From the NCBI RefSeq assembly GCF_014873535.1, contig NZ_JADBEF010000001.1:5766001-5830000 (forward strand): a DNA stretch of 64,000 nucleotides. The letters are read 5' to 3'. Position numbers and translations under genes: made by a program. The first letter of the stretch is position 1. Each line of letters starts with the position of its first letter. This document shows positions 8,093-15,856 of the stretch, one piece after another. The notes beneath the pieces were generated by a model. It worked only from the letters and a program-made list of their open reading frames with translations, was not told where the DNA came from and ran no database searches. This DNA is from Nonomuraea africana (GTDB lineage: Bacteria > Actinomycetota > Actinomycetes > Streptosporangiales > Streptosporangiaceae).

Positions 8093-9034
8093 TCAGAGCT
8101 CGATCTTCTCGCGCCTGGAGACGCGCAGGGTCAGCACCGCGAAGGTGATGGTCAGGAAGAACAGGGCGACGCCCATCGCCGAGGCGTAACCGACCTTGTT
8201 GTAGGAGAAGGCGGTCTTGTAGATCTCGACCGGCAGCACGGTGGTGGCGCCGTCGGGGCCGCCCGCGTCCACCGACAGCACCTGGATCAGGGCGAAGCAG
8301 TCGAAGGCGGCGATGCCGAGATAGACCCAGCCGACCTGGATCGTGTCGCGCAGCAACGGCAGCGTGATGGAGAAGAACAGCCGGAAGCGGCCCGCGCCGT
8401 CGAGCGCGGCGGCCTCGAAGTAGTCCCTGGGGATGGCGGCCATGCCCGCGGAGAACAGCACCACGTAGAAGCCGACCGCCTGCCAGATCATCACGGCGAG
8501 CAGCGACCACAGCGCCAGGCTCGGCTCGGTGAGCCAGCCGACGGGGTCGAGCCCCATCTTGATCAGCGCGCCGTTGACGACGCCGCTCTCGTCGGGCCGG
8601 AAGATGGCCTTCCACAGCACGCCGACGACGGCGACGGCGAGCACCTGGGGGGCGAAGAAGACCACCTTGTAGAAGGTGGAGCCCCAGACGCCCCGCATGC
8701 CCGCGCCGCGCGATCCGCCGCCCAGGTTGAGCAGGAAGGCGAAGAACAGCGCGAACGCGATGGTCAGGAGCGGCAGCACGAGCAGGATCACCGCGTGGTT
8801 GCGTATCGCCTGCCAGAAGACCTCGTCATCGAAGAGCTTGCCGAAGTTGGCCAGGCCGACGTACGTCGGGTTCCGCTGGTACCCGTTCCAGCTCGTCAGC
8901 GCCAGCTGGAACGCCTGGATGTAGGGGCTGATGACGAAGACCAGATAGAGCGTCAGCGGGACGACGAGGAACCCGGCGACGAACCCGTACTTGCGCAACC
9001 GCTCTGTGCTCACCGGTCGCTCACCACTCCTCAT
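8093..9034 (-). CDS. ngcF: Sugar ABC transporter permease, NgcF/MalF type
   Basis: Permease of about 313 residues with six main membrane segments and an extended second periplasmic loop. The EAA motif is EAAALDGAG near residue 210, followed by FFSITLPLLRD. It pairs with the NgcG-type permease to form the channel. ATG 9034 and GTG 9013 are both possible starts; the purine-rich GAGGAGTGG between them fits the GTG somewhat better, so the first seven residues are uncertain. The gene lies 68 bases after the binding-protein gene on the same strand. Confidence 0.83.
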   Translation of the reverse strand: MRSGERPVSTERLRKYGFVAGFLVVPLTLYLVFVISPYIQAFQLALTSWNGYQRNPTYVGLANFGKLFDDEVFWQAIRNHAVILLVLPLLTIAFALFFAFLLNLGGGSRGAGMRGVWGSTFYKVVFFAPQVLAVAVVGVLWKAIFRPDESGVVNGALIKMGLDPVGWLTEPSLALWSLLAVMIWQAVGFYVVLFSAGMAAIPRDYFEAAALDGAGRFRLFFSITLPLLRDTIQVGWVYLGIAAFDCFALIQVLSVDAGGPDGATTVLPVEIYKTAFSYNKVGYASAMGVALFFLTITFAVLTLRVSRREKIEL

Positions 9035-9102
9035 TCGCTACGCGGACCCGCTCGTCCCTCACGGGCCCACTCCGCTCACTGCGTCGGGTTCGCTCCATCG
9101 AA

Positions 9103-10551
9103 CTAGGCGTTCCTCGTCTGCTTCGCGATCGAGGAGTCGGCCTTGATGTCGTCGGCCTTCTTCTGGACCTTGTCCAGGTACTCCTCGACGGTCATGCGGC
9201 CGGCCATCAGCGTGTTCTGCTGCTGCCAGGCGTAGTCGAACAGCTCCTTGTACCAGCCTTCGAAGCGCGCGTCGGTGATGATGTTCTGGCCGGCGGCGTC
9301 CTGCGCCTTGGCGGCGCTGACCAGGCCGGGGGTCAGGTCGAGGCCCTCGGCCGCGCCGTTGACGACGGTGAGGTTCTTGGTCTTCTCCGTAAAGCCCTTC
9401 GCGCCCTCCTTGGAGAGCATGAGGCGCAGGTACGCCAGGCCGCCCTGCGGGTTCTTGCCCTTGGCGGCGACGATGAAGTTCTCGCCGACGCCGACCTGGA
9501 TGGCGCCGTAGGGCATCTTGTCGGCGGCGGTGACGCTGGGGATGGGCGCGATGGCGTACTCGAAGTCCTTGGGCTTGTCCTTGACCATCTCGTTCTCGAG
9601 CCAGGAGCCGCAGGGGTAGAACAGCACCTTGTGCTGCAGGTGCTTGATCTGGGTCTGGGTGTGGTCGAGGCCGAGGTAGGACTTGTCGCCGAAGGCGGTC
9701 TGCACCTCGAGCCACGCGGTCACGGAGGCCTTGACCGCCTCGGACTTCCAGGCGTTGTCGACGAGGTTGTCGATGTCGATGATGACCTGGTTGCCGCCGA
9801 TCTTCGCGGCGGTGTAGAGCATGTTCCAGAGCTGGTAGTACGGGCCCTTCTGACCAGGGAAGGCGAAGAGGGCGATGCCCTCCTTCTTCGCGGTCTCGCC
9901 GAGCGCCTTGAACTCCTCCCAGGTGGCCGGGAGGGTCCAGCCCTTGTCGGCGAAGAACTTCGAGTCGTACCAGAGGGCGCGGTGCGACACGATGTAGTTG
10001 AGGACGAGGTCCTGGCCGTTGAGCTTGGCGTTCTCGAGGGCGGCGGGGGTGATGGTGTCGCGGACCTTCTTGCCGGGGTCGTCGACGGAGGGCGCGTCCC
10101 ACAGCGGGGTGAGGTCGGCGAGGTGACCCTCGGCGGCCAGGGCGGCCAGGTCGAGCGCCTCGGGGCCCGAGTTGTTGACCACGTCGGGCACGTCGCCGCT
10201 GAGGAAGCGGGGACGCAGCTGGGTGCCGATGTTCTGGGTGCCGACGTGCTTGATCTGCACGCCCGCGTGGGCCTTGGTGTAGAGCGGCTGGTGGACGCCG
10301 GTGGCATAGGCGTCGCCGAGTCCGCCGCTGAAGATGACGACCTCGAGCGGCTTCTTGGCGTCGACGCCGAGCGGATTGGCGGCCGAGACGAGGCTGGAGA
10401 TCGAGGCGCTGGCGCTGGCCGAGGCCGCGGGCTCGGCTCCGCCGCCGGTGGCGCAGGCGCTGAGGAGGCCCGCGCCGGGGCCGGCGACGAGAGCGGTCAG
10501 GCCGATCCGGCGCAGCATCTGGCGCCTGGTGATCTCTCCCGGGTTGGTCAT
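9103..10551 (-). CDS. ngcE: N-acetylglucosamine/diacetylchitobiose-binding lipoprotein
   Basis: Extracellular solute-binding lipoprotein of 482 residues. The signal has Arg-Arg at 9-10 and a lipobox LSAC with Cys33. The mature part resembles Streptomyces NgcE in several blocks: GGLGDAYA, GTQNIGTQLRPRFLSGDVPDVVNNSG, and PCGSWLENEM later in the chain. NgcE binds N-acetylglucosamine and N,N'-diacetylchitobiose from chitin breakdown. The Ser/Ala run after the cysteine is a typical tether. ATG 10551 has GAGGAG 9 bases upstream. The gene is preceded by a perfect ROK-type palindrome, which suggests induction by chitin or chitosan fragments. Specificity is inferred from family resemblance. Confidence 0.85.
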   Translation of the reverse strand: MTNPGEITRRQMLRRIGLTALVAGPGAGLLSACATGGGAEPAASASASASISSLVSAANPLGVDAKKPLEVVIFSGGLGDAYATGVHQPLYTKAHAGVQIKHVGTQNIGTQLRPRFLSGDVPDVVNNSGPEALDLAALAAEGHLADLTPLWDAPSVDDPGKKVRDTITPAALENAKLNGQDLVLNYIVSHRALWYDSKFFADKGWTLPATWEEFKALGETAKKEGIALFAFPGQKGPYYQLWNMLYTAAKIGGNQVIIDIDNLVDNAWKSEAVKASVTAWLEVQTAFGDKSYLGLDHTQTQIKHLQHKVLFYPCGSWLENEMVKDKPKDFEYAIAPIPSVTAADKMPYGAIQVGVGENFIVAAKGKNPQGGLAYLRLMLSKEGAKGFTEKTKNLTVVNGAAEGLDLTPGLVSAAKAQDAAGQNIITDARFEGWYKELFDYAWQQQNTLMAGRMTVEEYLDKVQKKADDIKADSSIAKQTRNA

Positions 10552-10576
10552 GGGGGCTCTCCTCATGAAGGATCAA

Positions 10577-10593
10577 TTAGGAAAGTTTCCTAA
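10577..10593. promoter_or_regulatory. ROK-type operator of the chitobiose importer
   Basis: Perfect 17-bp palindrome TTAGGAAAGTTTCCTAA (8-bp arms, one central base), 26 bases upstream of the binding-protein start. The AGGAAA-TTTCCT core matches the layout known for ROK-family repressors of chitin/chitosan genes in Streptomyces (CsnR-like). No ROK gene is in the window, so the regulator acts from elsewhere. Confidence 0.68.
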
Positions 10594-10684
10594 ACGTTCG
10601 CCTGAACGTACGGAGGGCCCGCGACCTCGGTCAAGTCCTTGAGACGCAGCTGTGACCTTGAGATGTCACACCGTGACCCTTGCC

Positions 10685-10699
10685 TAGAACCTTGTTCTA
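10685..10699. promoter_or_regulatory. Inverted repeat upstream of the hydrolase gene
   Basis: TAGAAC-CTT-GTTCTA, two perfect 6-bp arms, ends 16 bases before the start of the metallo-hydrolase gene. It looks like a repressor site. The spacer is three bases, one more than in the KstR box of steroid genes, so that identity is not claimed. Confidence 0.45.
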
Positions 10700-10715
10700 C
10701 TGTGAGGCTGCTTCC

Positions 10716-11954
10716 ATGATTGAGGAGTACGCGGACCGCGTCTGGCGCGGCGAAGAGGCTGACAGCATCGTCGACAACGGCATGGACGGCAAGGGCGTCC
10801 AGCCGATCGCCGACGGACTCGGCTGGTGGCCCGGGTTCGGCAACGTGATCGCCTTCGAGACCGAGGGCGAGCTGGTGCTCTTCGACACCAGCAGCGGCTA
10901 CTCCGCCGCCCGGATGCACCAGGACGTGCGCGCGTGGAGCGGCGCGCCGCTGACGACGGCCTTCTTCTCCCACGGCCACTTCGACCACGTGTACGGCCTG
11001 GGCCCCTTCGAGGAGGAGGGCCGCAGAGCCACGGTCTACGCCCATGAGGCGGTCGGCGCCCGCTTCGACCGCTACATCCTCACCAACGGCTACAACGCGG
11101 TCATCAACCAGCGCCAGTTCCAGGCGCCGAACCTGCGCTGGCCGAGCGACTACCGCTACCCCGACGTGACCTACCGCGACTCCCTCACCGTGCGCAGGGG
11201 CGGGCTGACCTTCGAGCTGTTCCACGCCAAGGGCGAGACCGACGACGCGACCGTCGGCCACGTCCCCGAACATCGGCTGCTGCTGCCCGGCGACCTGTTC
11301 ATCTGGGTGACGCCCAACTGCGGCAACCCGCAGAAGGTGCAGCGCTATCCCCGTGAGTGGGTGCACGCGCTGCGCAGGATGGCCGCGCTGGACGCCGAGA
11401 TCATGCTGCCCAGCCACGGCGCGCCCGTCTTCGGCGCGGACCGGGTCAGGCAGGCGCTGCTGGAGACCGCCGAGTGGCTGGAACACCTGGTCACCCAGAC
11501 GCTGGACCTGCTCAACGCGGGCGCCCGCCTGGACGAGATCGTGCACACCGTCAGGCCGCTCGACCGTTACGCCGACCGGCCGTACCTGCGGGCCCGCTAC
11601 GACGAGCCCGAGTTCGTCGTGCGCAACATCTGGCGGCTGTACGGCGGCTGGTACGACGGCAACCCGGCTCATCTGAAGCCCGCCCCCGACGCCGTGCTCG
11701 CCGCGGCGGTGGCCGAGCTCGCGGGCGGACCCGCCGCGCTGGCCGACGCGGCGCTGAAGGCGCTGGGCGAGGGGGACGAGCGCCTGGCCGGCCACCTGGC
11801 CGAGATGGCCGCGCTGGCCGCCCCCGGCGACGCGGGCGTGCACCGCGTGCGCGCCGAGGTCTTCGGCACGCGCGCGGCCCACGAGAGCTCGCTGATGTCC
11901 AAGGGCATCTTCACGTGGGCCGCGTCGGAGTCCGCCAAGATCGCCGAAGCCTAG
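10716..11954 (+). CDS. MBL-fold metallo-hydrolase, alkylsulfatase-like
   Basis: Protein of 412 residues. The metallo-beta-lactamase zinc motif HGHFDH is at 86-91; downstream ligands lie in KGETDDATVGH and LLPGDLF, and LPSHG closes the site. The C-terminal third (from about 245) has the helical alkyl-sulfatase dimerisation layout seen in SdsA1-type type III alkylsulfatases, with WRLYGGWYDGNPAHLKP as the most conserved stretch. Hydrolysis of alkyl sulfates or a related ester is the likely activity; no sterol-carrier-type third domain is seen, so it is a short member. ATG 10716 has GAGG 8 bases upstream. Confidence 0.85.
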   Translation: MIEEYADRVWRGEEADSIVDNGMDGKGVQPIADGLGWWPGFGNVIAFETEGELVLFDTSSGYSAARMHQDVRAWSGAPLTTAFFSHGHFDHVYGLGPFEEEGRRATVYAHEAVGARFDRYILTNGYNAVINQRQFQAPNLRWPSDYRYPDVTYRDSLTVRRGGLTFELFHAKGETDDATVGHVPEHRLLLPGDLFIWVTPNCGNPQKVQRYPREWVHALRRMAALDAEIMLPSHGAPVFGADRVRQALLETAEWLEHLVTQTLDLLNAGARLDEIVHTVRPLDRYADRPYLRARYDEPEFVVRNIWRLYGGWYDGNPAHLKPAPDAVLAAAVAELAGGPAALADAALKALGEGDERLAGHLAEMAALAAPGDAGVHRVRAEVFGTRAAHESSLMSKGIFTWAASESAKIAEA

Positions 11955-11958
11955 TCTT

Positions 11959-12330
11959 GTGGCCTGCGGCTGCGGGCGGGTGTACCGGATCGATCGGCGG
12001 ATCGTGAACTCCTCGTGCAACGCCCTTCAGGAGACCACAGCGGGGCTCCTGGTGCCCGAGGTGCTGATCGAGGCCGAGCCCGGCATCAAGGTCACGCCCC
12101 CGGCCGATGGGGCGTGCCCGGCGGTGTGGCGGGTCGGTGTCGACGCTGCATGGGCACAGACCGGGACGCTGACCTTCAGCCGCAATCTCGCAGGCGCAGA
12201 CCGAACATACGAGCAGGTCACGGAGGTCCCGGCGGTGACGATCCCACGCGCAGGGGCGTGGGCTCTACTGGGCAGACCTGTGCCGTTGGCTCCCAGGTTG
12301 GCTCCCACAGAGACGGAAGAGACCGGTTAG
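11959..12330 (+). CDS. Phage tail-like hypothetical protein (prophage remnant)
   Basis: Open frame of 123 residues starting with GTG five bases after the preceding stop. The opening Cys-Gly-Cys cluster and the stretch NSSCNALQETTAGLLVPE resemble minor structural proteins of actinophages, which often begin with a cysteine cluster followed by a similar SCNA-GLLVP block. No Shine-Dalgarno is visible, and no other phage genes flank it. It is followed at once by a terminator and a partial tRNA, so it is best read as the last gene left from a prophage. Function and expression are uncertain. Confidence 0.45.
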   Translation: MACGCGRVYRIDRRIVNSSCNALQETTAGLLVPEVLIEAEPGIKVTPPADGACPAVWRVGVDAAWAQTGTLTFSRNLAGADRTYEQVTEVPAVTIPRAGAWALLGRPVPLAPRLAPTETEETG

Positions 12331-12343
12331 CCCAGAAAGCAAC

Positions 12344-12383
12344 AAGGCCCGTGACGGCATTTCGCCTGTTCACGGGCCTTTGA
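12344..12383 (+). terminator. Rho-independent terminator at the prophage scar
   Basis: An 11-bp perfect stem (AAGGCCCGTGA / TCACGGGCCTT) with a 15-base loop, followed by T and a GC-rich run. It sits 13 bases after the tail-like gene and next to the partial tRNA, a common arrangement at phage attachment sites. Confidence 0.7.
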
Positions 12384-12388
12384 GCTTG

Positions 12389-12434
12389 TGTGCGGCCGGA
12401 GGTACTCGAACCCGACCTTCTGATCCGTAGCCAG
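12389..12434 (-). pseudogene. 3' half of tRNA-Arg(ACG), probable attachment-site scar
   Basis: Read on the minus strand this gives the anticodon arm CTGGCTACGGATCAG, a variable region, a GGTTCGAGT T-loop and an acceptor-like 3' end. It corresponds to the 3' half of tRNA-Arg(ACG). The 5' half (acceptor and D arm) is absent, the first base pair of the anticodon stem is broken and the T-stem has lost pairs. Integrases of actinophages and conjugative elements often use the 3' half of tRNA-Arg genes, so this is probably an old att site. Confidence 0.65.
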
Positions 12435-12513
12435 TTCGAGATCGCGAGCGTCCAAAGATCGCTTCCCACGCGAGGAGTGATCGTTTCCCAGAATCGCCGG
12501 GTGGCCTTACACG

Positions 12514-13086
12514 TCAGGCATTCAGCGATCTTCGCACGGCGGCGTCCACCAGCTCGTGGATCTCCTGCTCGGTGAAGATGTCGGGCAGTGTCAGCCGCTC
12601 CACGATGAGCCAGTTCAGAGCGAGGTAGAGGAGAACCACCGAGGTCGAGTCGCCGGGCAGACCCGAGGCGGCGTGGTAGCCGATGTTGGCGTCGATGTCC
12701 TCGCGGATGCGCTTGGTCAGCACGGCGCGCAGCTCAGGGCGCCGAGTGGACTCCAGCCGGAGCTCGAGCAGGGCCAGGTAGCCGGAGTTGAAGGCGGAGA
12801 CCCGATCCACCAGTTCGTGCATGAGCTCGGCGTAGCGGGTTTGGTCCTGCACGCCCTCCCGGCTGCGGGCGATCGTGGCCTCGTCGGGCAGCAACCGCTC
12901 ATAGATGCGCCCGCCGACCTGGGTGAACAGGTCGTCGCGGTTGGCGAAGTAGTTGGAGGCCGTGCCCGGGGGCACGGCCGCCTCCGCATCGACGGCCCGG
13001 AAGGTCAGCCCCCGCGCTCCTTCCCTGGCCAGCACCTCGATGGCCGCGTCGATCAGCGCCTGCCGCCGCTCGGGATTCCTCCGCAC
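12514..13086 (-). CDS. TetR/AcrR family transcriptional regulator
   Basis: DNA-binding repressor of 190 residues. The N-terminal helix-turn-helix runs from about 10 to 50 (LTFRAVDAEAAVPPGTASNYF); the remaining all-helical domain senses an unknown ligand. It starts with GTG 13086 and is divergent from the reductase gene at 13,159, with a 72-bp intergenic region that carries a strong inverted repeat. The standard inference for this layout is that it represses both itself and the reductase gene. Its ligand cannot be inferred. Confidence 0.88.
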   Translation of the reverse strand: MRRNPERRQALIDAAIEVLAREGARGLTFRAVDAEAAVPPGTASNYFANRDDLFTQVGGRIYERLLPDEATIARSREGVQDQTRYAELMHELVDRVSAFNSGYLALLELRLESTRRPELRAVLTKRIREDIDANIGYHAASGLPGDSTSVVLLYLALNWLIVERLTLPDIFTEQEIHELVDAAVRRSLNA

Positions 13087-13102
13087 TTGACACCACTCCG
13101 TC

Positions 13103-13143
13103 TGTAGTACTACGTTTTGACCACTCCAAACAGAGTACTACAT
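13103..13143. promoter_or_regulatory. Operator between tetR and the reductase gene
   Basis: A 17-base arm beginning TGTAGTACTACGTTTTG faces an inverted copy (CAAACAGAGTACTACA) across a short spacer. The first arm also contains the perfect 10-bp palindrome GTAGTACTAC. The site fills most of the divergent intergenic region and is probably bound by the adjacent TetR protein. Confidence 0.65.
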
Positions 13144-13158
13144 CGAAAGTTGATCGAT

Positions 13159-13731
13159 ATGCGAAAGCTTGTCTACTACATCGCCGCCTCACTCGACGGC
13201 TACATCGCCGGCCCCAACGCCGAGTTCGACTTCTACCCCGTGTCGGACCAGATGGCCGCCTGGATCAACGACCGTTACCCCGAGACGCTCCCCACCCACG
13301 TCCGCAAACTTGTCGGCCTCGAGGGCGTGCCCAATAAGGTCTTCGACACACTGGTGATGGGCCGCGGCACCTACGAGCCGGCCCTGGACGTCCCCACCAC
13401 CAGCCCGTACTCCCACCTGCGCCAGTACGTCGTCTCCAGCACGCTGACGATCGACGACCCCACGGTGCAGGTGGAGGCCGGCGACCCGATCGAGCTCGTC
13501 CGGCGGCTGAAGGCCGAGAACACCGGCATGGACATCTACCTCTGCGGCGGCGGCAGGCTCGCCGCCTCCCTGCTCCCGGAGATCGACGAGATCATCCTCA
13601 AGAGCTACCCCGTGGTGGCGGGCGCGGGCATCCCCATGTTCTCCGGACAGTTCAGCCCCACCCTGTTCACCCCCACCCGGCGCGAGTCCTTCGACAACGG
13701 CACCCAGGTCACCTGGCTCACCAGGGCTTAG
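13159..13731 (+). CDS. Dihydrofolate reductase-fold (RibD C-terminal) family protein
   Basis: Protein of 190 residues with the fold of the RibD C-terminal reductase domain. It opens with MRKLVYYIAASLDGYIAG, has VMGRGTYE for the nucleotide-binding turn and ends with the LCGGGRLAASLL block that contacts NADPH. These stand-alone proteins are widespread in actinobacteria and are rarely true dihydrofolate reductases; the substrate is unknown. It is controlled, most likely, by the divergent TetR gene. A short HTH gene follows after 17 bases. Confidence 0.85.
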   Translation: MRKLVYYIAASLDGYIAGPNAEFDFYPVSDQMAAWINDRYPETLPTHVRKLVGLEGVPNKVFDTLVMGRGTYEPALDVPTTSPYSHLRQYVVSSTLTIDDPTVQVEAGDPIELVRRLKAENTGMDIYLCGGGRLAASLLPEIDEIILKSYPVVAGAGIPMFSGQFSPTLFTPTRRESFDNGTQVTWLTRA

Positions 13732-13748
13732 CACCCCAAGGAGGAAGC

Positions 13749-13997
13749 ATGCATATCAACCTCCCCGCCACGATCACCCAGGCCAAGACCGAGCACCAGG
13801 CCCGATCGCCGCACCGGCACGACCAGCCGGCGCGCGACCTCAAGCCCACGGGCCGGACCAATCTCTCTGCGTTCCAGGAACAGGGCGCCTCGATCGCGGC
13901 TCTCGCGCGTACGCACGGGGTGAGCCGGGTCGCCATCCGGACCGCGCTGGCCGGGCTGCTGCCTGACCAGGCGATCCCGCCCCCTCGGTCAGGATGA
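13749..13997 (+). CDS. Short helix-turn-helix protein, function unknown
   Basis: Protein of 82 residues with an excellent ribosome-binding site (AAGGAGGAAGC before ATG). The first 40 residues are basic and histidine-rich. Residues 45-70 (QGASIAALARTHGVSRVAIR) form a resolvase/Hin-type helix-turn-helix. It could be a remnant of a serine recombinase DNA-binding tail or a small stand-alone DNA-binding protein. It lies 17 bases after the reductase gene and is probably cotranscribed with it. No further function is claimed. Confidence 0.55.
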   Translation: MHINLPATITQAKTEHQARSPHRHDQPARDLKPTGRTNLSAFQEQGASIAALARTHGVSRVAIRTALAGLLPDQAIPPPRSG

Positions 13998-14120
13998 TCA
14001 AGGGGGCGGAGAAGGGGGCGCCCGTCCCTGGGCGACTCCATGCCGCCGGAGCCGCCCAGGGGGCGAGAGGGATTCCGCGCGGATCCTTGAGAGGGGAACG
14101 CGCGCCGCGGCTACATCCCG

Positions 14121-14681
14121 CTAGTCCTCGGCCATCACGGTAAAGGTGAACCCGGCGCTCGTCGGACGGCGTAGCGGAATGTCGCACTTGATCCGGCGCA
14201 GCACCTCGTTCCTGCTGAGGCCGAGCCTGTGCGCGATGAGCCGGTCCGGGCGCACGGGTACCGGATCCTCGAAGACGACCTCCACCTTGACCGGCCACGC
14301 CTCGTCGAGCCATGCCGACGGGGTGTCCAGCCGCCAGGCCCCCTTCCAGTCCAGGGTGAAGCGGTTGCGCCGGGCGAACAGCGGATCCAGCAGCCTGGAC
14401 GCCACCAGCTCCGGATCGTTGGCGTGGTAGCCGTCGAGCTCGGCCGGATCGAAGGAGGTGACCGGCGCTCGCTCGTGCACGGCGAGCTTGCTCGTCCGAT
14501 TGCAGGACACGCAGCGCACCAGCAGCCACACGTGCAGCAGCTTGCCGTTGGCGTTGACGCGGAACCTACCCTCGCCGGTGGTCGCTGACTCCGACCCGCA
14601 GTCCACGCACAGCAACGACAGCAGAGGCAGCCTGGTCCGACGAACGACCCAGGGCAGCACAGTATGAGGTTGTGAAGACAT
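14121..14681 (-). CDS. DUF1062 domain-containing protein
   Basis: Protein of 186 residues. Four cysteines form a zinc-ribbon pair: CVDC at 25-28 and CVSC at 57-60. The rest carries the DUF1062 pattern including LDWKGAWRL and a C-terminal HTH-like stretch HRLGLSRNEVLRRI. The family has no established function; zinc binding and nucleic-acid contact are reasonable guesses only. Its upstream region is the 134-bp inverted-repeat element. The neighbours are mobile-element debris, which suggests an acquired gene. Confidence 0.8.
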   Translation of the reverse strand: MSSQPHTVLPWVVRRTRLPLLSLLCVDCGSESATTGEGRFRVNANGKLLHVWLLVRCVSCNRTSKLAVHERAPVTSFDPAELDGYHANDPELVASRLLDPLFARRNRFTLDWKGAWRLDTPSAWLDEAWPVKVEVVFEDPVPVRPDRLIAHRLGLSRNEVLRRIKCDIPLRRPTSAGFTFTVMAED

Positions 14682-14684
14682 GAT

Positions 14685-14818
14685 CTCTCTAGACCTGACA
14701 CGAGGCCGATCGCGCGCGGCCTCAAACGCTGTAGGACCGGGCGCACACGGGCAGCCCGGCAGAGCCGACGGGAGGGTCGGCTTGAAGGTGAGCGGAAGAA
14801 GGTGTCAGGTCTAAAGAG
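14685..14818. repeat. 134-bp element with 17-bp terminal inverted repeats
   Basis: The ends CTCTCTAGACCTGACAC and GTGTCAGGTCTAAAGAG match as an inverted pair at 16 of 17 bases, separated by 100 bp with no gene. It ends four bases from the DUF1062 start codon. It could be a MITE-like element, or two distant operator copies that allow DNA looping. No target-site duplication is visible. Confidence 0.6.
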
Positions 14819-14898
14819 CAGGCGGGGTCACGCGGTTTTGTCCTCTGTCCTCACTACGACGGGGCCGCAGGCAACTTAGCGGAACACCGAAGGAAGGC

Positions 14899-15460
14899 TC
14901 AAACGGTTTTCCGGCGGAGGCGGTCAGGCTGCGGGGCCGCCTCGGTCTCGCCGTGGCGGCCGCCGTCGGCGACCCGCTTGATCCCCACGTTCGTGCCGAG
15001 TGCGTACAGGACCAGCAGCAGGCGTTTGCGGATCACCTCCCGCGGGGTCGCCTCTCTGGTCGCGACCGTGGTGAACGCGTCGGTGAAGTCGGTGACGAAG
15101 TCGGACTCCTTCAGAAACTCCAGTAGGTCGATGATCCCCCAGCGGGCGGCGACCTCGGTGTGCAGCGCCCGCAGGTTCTCCGGGACCTTCAACCTGCCCA
15201 GGTCGGGGATGTGCCAGCGCGGCTCGCCATGGTGCGTCTCGCGGCGGCGCAACGCGTCCTTCAACGACACGATCACGCACAGCTCGTTGGAGGCCCGCTC
15301 GATGACCCCGTCGGCGTCCACGACCGCCTCCAGCCAGCCGTCCGGCACCACACCCAGGATCGGGACGTTCTCCGAGGCGTCGTAGCGCCGGGTCGTGTTC
15401 GGGATGTCGGCGTACCGCCGCAGCAGATCCAGGGCGTCCATCACCGGCCGGTAGGCGGTG
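14899..15460 (-). pseudogene. Tn3-family transposase fragment, internally deleted
   Basis: The visible frame carries blocks found in order in Tn3-family DDE transposases: LLRRYADIPNTTRRYDASENVP, ELCVIVSLKDALRRRE, then AARWGIIDLLEFLKESDF and RKRLLLVLYALGTNVGIKR. The roughly 100 residues normally between the second and third blocks are missing, and both termini are gone; intact transposases are near 1000 residues. No terminal repeats of Tn3 type were recognised. It is a dead relic that marks this region as a past insertion hot spot. Confidence 0.78.
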
Positions 15461-15856
15461 TTGTTGCAGCTCGATTGGGCAGCATCCGCCGAGCACGAGG
15501 GCCGCGGGCCAAAGATCCGCAAAGCCCGGCAGGAAGGCCTTGAACAATCCCGGCAACACCGCCTGAGGTGGCACCGCGCGAACCGGGGCGGTTCACATCT
15601 ATTCGACGAGGTGAGAACAGCCAGGGCCCGGCGAACCCGCTGCGCGGACAGTCGCCGTGCACGGCGACTGCGGGGTCGATCTCATGGTGTTCGCCCTCCC
15701 GCCAACCGTTCCACGCCGGGCCGGTGGAGGTCGTAACTAAGCATCCCGTTCACCGGTCCTCCCAGGTCGTGCACGGACGACCGGAGGGCGCCGGCGACAT
15801 TGGCTTCATAGTCACACGCTGCGGTACAGACCACACGAGACGTCTCTGCATCTCCC
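15461..15856. other. Gene-poor stretch beside the Tn3 relic
   Basis: No convincing coding region is seen on either strand. Short open frames have no ribosome-binding sites and no recognisable family. The sequence probably combines transposon debris with the 3' flank of the His-rich gene. Confidence 0.5.

Noticed and set aside
10685..10699. KstR box of steroid catabolism
   Set aside because: The arms fit, but the spacer between AAC and GTT is three bases instead of two and no steroid genes are near.
14685..14818. T-box or other RNA leader before DUF1062
   Set aside because: No specifier loop or T-box core sequence is present; the only strong feature is the pair of end repeats.
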